42,982 nucleotides of DNA from an uncultured Pelagibacteraceae bacterium (GTDB lineage: Bacteria > Pseudomonadota > Alphaproteobacteria > Pelagibacterales > Pelagibacteraceae). Under the pieces are notes generated by a model, which searched no databases, had not been told where the DNA came from, and was given only the letters and a program-made list of their open reading frames with translations. Shown in pieces: positions 40,634-42,982 of this stretch; within the stretch, counting starts at the first letter, position 1, and each line of letters opens with the position of its first letter. The DNA lies in contig CACASB010000007.1 in assembly GCA_902535155.1 (NCBI GenBank), forward strand, positions 1-42,982, given 5' to 3'. The position numbers and the translations under genes were made by a program.

Positions 40634-41436
40634 TTATATAGAGAACTTTTCAGTTTTTGGATTGATTTTATAAATTTAATTTTATTTAATTTTTTATCAA
40701 TAATTTCTAGAGATATATCTTTAGTCTTTTTGTTTTTTTTTAATAATTTTAAAAAGGCTAAATTTTTTTTTGTCGGTGAGCTGAAATAGGTAAATTTTGG
40801 TTGGGATATTTGAATATTTTTAATTTTTTTTAAATTATTGAGAAAAATCTTTTTATCAAACTTAGAATAATGGAAAAAACTAGTATCAAAATTAATCTTT
40901 ATGTTAGACGAATTTATTTTTGAAATCAAATACACTAATTTGGAAAACTTAAAAATATATTTTTCTTTATAATTTTTTGGAATAGTTTCAATACATAGGT
41001 AGATTCTATTTTTTTTTAAAAATTGATTCAAGTATTTAAAATAGGAAATAAAATAATTGTCAGCGGTTTTTTTTTCTAAATTTTTGGGATTTCTGAAACT
41101 TGAAGATCCTAAAACTATTTTTTTTGAATTAAAAATTCTACATAACTTAATAATAAGTTTAAAATGATTTGTAATCTTTTTTCTTTGATCAATTTCGAAT
41201 AAATTTAGTTTTTTTTTGAAAAAAATTCCTTGTATAGCATTAATTTTTATATTCTCTTTTTTAAAAATCTTATTTAGTTTTTTTGAATTATCTAAAATAT
41301 TTTTCCACGAATCAAAATAATTTAATGGAGCAAAATCTATACCTGAAAAGTTTTCTCTTTTAATTTCATTGATAATAAAAGAAATATTTTTTTTTCCCCA
41401 ACATAAATTAGAAACATATAATTTTTTTTTATTCAT
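40630..41436 (-). CDS. Sugar phosphate isomerase/epimerase, TIM-barrel family
   Basis: A 268-residue protein of the AP-endonuclease-2-like (xylose isomerase-like) TIM-barrel family. Seen are the opening KLYVSNLCWGKKNISFI, SGIDFAPLNYF, KIVLGSSSF, LCIETIPKNY (E150, the likely metal ligand), INFDTSFFHYS (metal-binding D-T), IQISQPKF and ISLEIIDK. These follow the family strand order. The substrate is unknown, probably a sugar in the same glycan pathway. The composition is very Lys/Asn/Ile-rich. The gene overlaps the upstream GT2 by eight bases. Confidence 0.78.
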   Translation of the reverse strand: MNKKKLYVSNLCWGKKNISFIINEIKRENFSGIDFAPLNYFDSWKNILDNSKKLNKIFKKENIKINAIQGIFFKKKLNLFEIDQRKKITNHFKLIIKLCRIFNSKKIVLGSSSFRNPKNLEKKTADNYFISYFKYLNQFLKKNRIYLCIETIPKNYKEKYIFKFSKLVYLISKINSSNIKINFDTSFFHYSKFDKKIFLNNLKKIKNIQISQPKFTYFSSPTKKNLAFLKLLKKNKKTKDISLEIIDKKLNKIKFIKSIQKLKSSLYN

Positions 41437-42292
41437 ATATGTTTTTTTTCATATGCTTAAAATCCAATTTACAAAAAAAAATAAAAACCCCCAAATTAAT
41501 TCTTAAAAGTCTAAATCTAAAATTAAATAAATCTTGAATAGACCACTTTATTGTTTTTTTAAGTTGTCTAATTATATTTTTAATTGTTTTAAAAAAGTTT
41601 CTACTTTTAAATCCATCTCCATAAATTATATATCTCCAATACCTTTTTGAGAGAGTTTCGATAGTATCGTCTTGTAAGTGATAACAAAGGCTTTTGCTTG
41701 AGTAATATAGGTTATAGTTTTTATTTTTCAAAAAATTAGAAAACTCTATATCTTCACCATTTGTTTTAAAATATTCACCCTTTAAATTAAAAATATTTTT
41801 TATGTCTAAATTTTTTGTATCAAGAAGATTATTGCAACCAAAAACAAATTTAGGATTTTTAATATCTTTGTTCCCCCATTGTTGGCCAATCCTTAATGAT
41901 CTCCAAAGATTGCAGGGATTTTCAATGTATTTTTCAAACATTCTACCCCCAATGAGTGTAATATTATTTTTATTCATGTTGTTATATAATGACTCTAGCC
42001 ACATTTTATCTAACTCTACATCAGCATCAATAGATGCAACAAATCTACTTTTAAGTAAATTAACAGCATAGTTTCTTGAATAAGAGACTCCATAATTTTT
42101 TAAATTGTTGTGAATTTTAATTTTGTTTCCGTATCCCCTTAATATTTCTAGAGTATTATCGCTCGAACAATCATTAATAATTAATATTTTATTTGGTTTT
42201 AAAGTTTGATTTAAAATGGAGTTAACACATTTTTCTATAGTTTTTTCACCATTATAGACTGGAACATAAATCGAAATGTCTGTATTTATCAT
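41429..42292 (-). CDS. Glycosyltransferase family 2
   Basis: A 287-residue GT-A glycosyltransferase. The nucleotide-sugar start is ISIYVPVYNGEKTIEKCVNS, with LIINDCSSDNTLEIL, and the DxD metal motif is in SIDADVELD (D89, D91). NLWRSLRIGQQWGN and FKTNGEDIEFS follow, with an E-D motif resembling the catalytic base of the family. The C-terminal part (about 225-280) is rich in aromatics and basic residues and may lie on the membrane. It is the first gene of a two-gene leftward unit and is divergent from the GT61-like gene, with only 17 bases between starts. Confidence 0.9.
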   Translation of the reverse strand: MINTDISIYVPVYNGEKTIEKCVNSILNQTLKPNKILIINDCSSDNTLEILRGYGNKIKIHNNLKNYGVSYSRNYAVNLLKSRFVASIDADVELDKMWLESLYNNMNKNNITLIGGRMFEKYIENPCNLWRSLRIGQQWGNKDIKNPKFVFGCNNLLDTKNLDIKNIFNLKGEYFKTNGEDIEFSNFLKNKNYNLYYSSKSLCYHLQDDTIETLSKRYWRYIIYGDGFKSRNFFKTIKNIIRQLKKTIKWSIQDLFNFRFRLLRINLGVFIFFCKLDFKHMKKNIYE

Positions 42293-42309
42293 AGTATAAA
42301 AAAATTAAA

Positions 42310-42982
42310 TTGAAAAACAATATATTAGAAAAATTCCGTAGTTACACAAAAAAAAATTATAAATCTCTAAGAAGCTCAGTTTTCTTGTCGATCCATGGAA
42401 GATTAATTATATCAAAAAAACCACCAAATACAAAATTTAAATCATTAAAAAATTTTTCTTTAAAAGATTTCTATAAATATAAATACAAATTTTTTGAAAT
42501 GGAAAATGGTAAAATTTTCACAGACAATATAGAGAACGTTAGCGTTATAAAAAATAATGAATTATTAGATAATTTTTCTTATCAACAAATAAATGGTAAA
42601 TTGGTAAGCTCTAAGGATAACCAGGTTATTAAAACCGGGACACCTAAATTTTTAAAAAAACTAAAGGGTAGTATTGCTATACTTTCTCAAGGCGCAAGTG
42701 GTTATAATAATTATGCCCATTTTATATTGGATATAGTCCCTAAAATAAAACTATTATCTCTTGGAACAAAACTAAAAAATATAGATTATTTTTATTTTTC
42801 TAAACCAAACAAATATCAAACTGAAATATTCAAGAATATAGGCATAAACAAAAATAGAATTGTAGACTCAAACAAATTAAGATTTGTTCAATATAACACA
42901 GTTTTCGGCGTAACTCACCCATATTATTCTAGAGGAACATTTTTTAGGTCACAAAGTAAAATACCAGAATGGATTATCTTTT
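42310..42982 (+). CDS. Glycosyltransferase family 61 (DUF563), 3'-truncated, likely TTG start
   Basis: An open frame runs from a TTG at 42310 to the window end (224 codons visible, no stop). The protein has the region LSQGASGYNNYAHFILDIVP (about residues 126-145), matching the N-Y-x-H-x-x-x-D-x-x-P core of the GT61/DUF563 family. IDYFYFSKPNKYQTEIFKNI and VFGVTHPYYSRGTFF follow. There is no ATG before residue 64, and a stop at 42292-42294 limits the frame, so TTG (or ATT at 42304) is the best start. It continues the surface-polysaccharide cluster to the right of this window. Confidence 0.78.
   Translation, partial: MKNNILEKFRSYTKKNYKSLRSSVFLSIHGRLIISKKPPNTKFKSLKNFSLKDFYKYKYKFFEMENGKIFTDNIENVSVIKNNELLDNFSYQQINGKLVSSKDNQVIKTGTPKFLKKLKGSIAILSQGASGYNNYAHFILDIVPKIKLLSLGTKLKNIDYFYFSKPNKYQTEIFKNIGINKNRIVDSNKLRFVQYNTVFGVTHPYYSRGTFFRSQSKIPEWIIF

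Overview
The window looks like a piece of a streamlined, very AT-rich alphaproteobacterial chromosome, most likely a Pelagibacterales (SAR11) relative. This is inferred from sequence character and gene content, not from a database match. Genes are packed with 0-30 base gaps or short overlaps (ATGA and similar), proteins are rich in Lys/Asn/Ile, and no gap between genes exceeds about 170 bases. Several families are typical of Alphaproteobacteria: DUF2093, the DUF3035/BamF lipoprotein, a TIGR01459-type HAD protein, the def-fmt-truA order, BolA/J-protein/CobS/CobT, and a RegB-type kinase. I see no tRNA, rRNA, CRISPR array, insertion sequence or prophage.

Region 1 (1-9254) is housekeeping. It starts with the 3' part of a lipid A acyltransferase, then a DUF2093 protein, purD and rsmD. 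A long leftward operon follows: HAD protein, ribF, ileS, lspA, bamF-like lipoprotein, pgi. Region 2 (9323-11412) is a complete groES-groEL unit with a heat-shock (RpoH-type) promoter, good ribosome binding sites, a perfect 9-base tandem repeat encoding the GGM tail of GroEL, and a strong hairpin terminator. Region 3 (11523-17479) holds small membrane and envelope proteins (PsiE, an unknown 3-TM protein, YczE-type, DUF6134), a Lys-rich coiled-coil protein, a DapA-like aldolase, a GT9 glycosyltransferase and a membrane J-domain protein. Region 4 (17493-26053) contains an S9 oligopeptidase overlapping a SET-domain methyltransferase, then truA, fmt and def with two unknown envelope genes, then aroK-aroB and bolA. 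Region 5 (26078-32717) contains J-protein-cobS-cobT (AAA+ plus VWA), a RegB-like redox sensor kinase and gyrB.

Region 6 (32870-end) is accessory in character and concerns the cell surface. It has a membrane-anchored FkbM-like methyltransferase and, divergently, a tightly spaced DUF4956 membrane protein / secreted CotH-like kinase with a beta-helix-like tail / VTC-type triphosphate-tunnel protein. Sugar-modifying enzymes follow (Gfo/Idh/MocA oxidoreductase, sugar C-methyltransferase, NAD-dependent epimerase), then a leftward GT2 and TIM-barrel isomerase, and a truncated GT61 glycosyltransferase at the right edge that appears to start with TTG. The DUF4956-CotH-VTC triad is the best candidate for a poorly described system. 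Other points of interest are CobS/CobT without other cobalamin genes in view, and a RegB-like kinase whose phospho-acceptor His is followed by Ser instead of an acidic residue.
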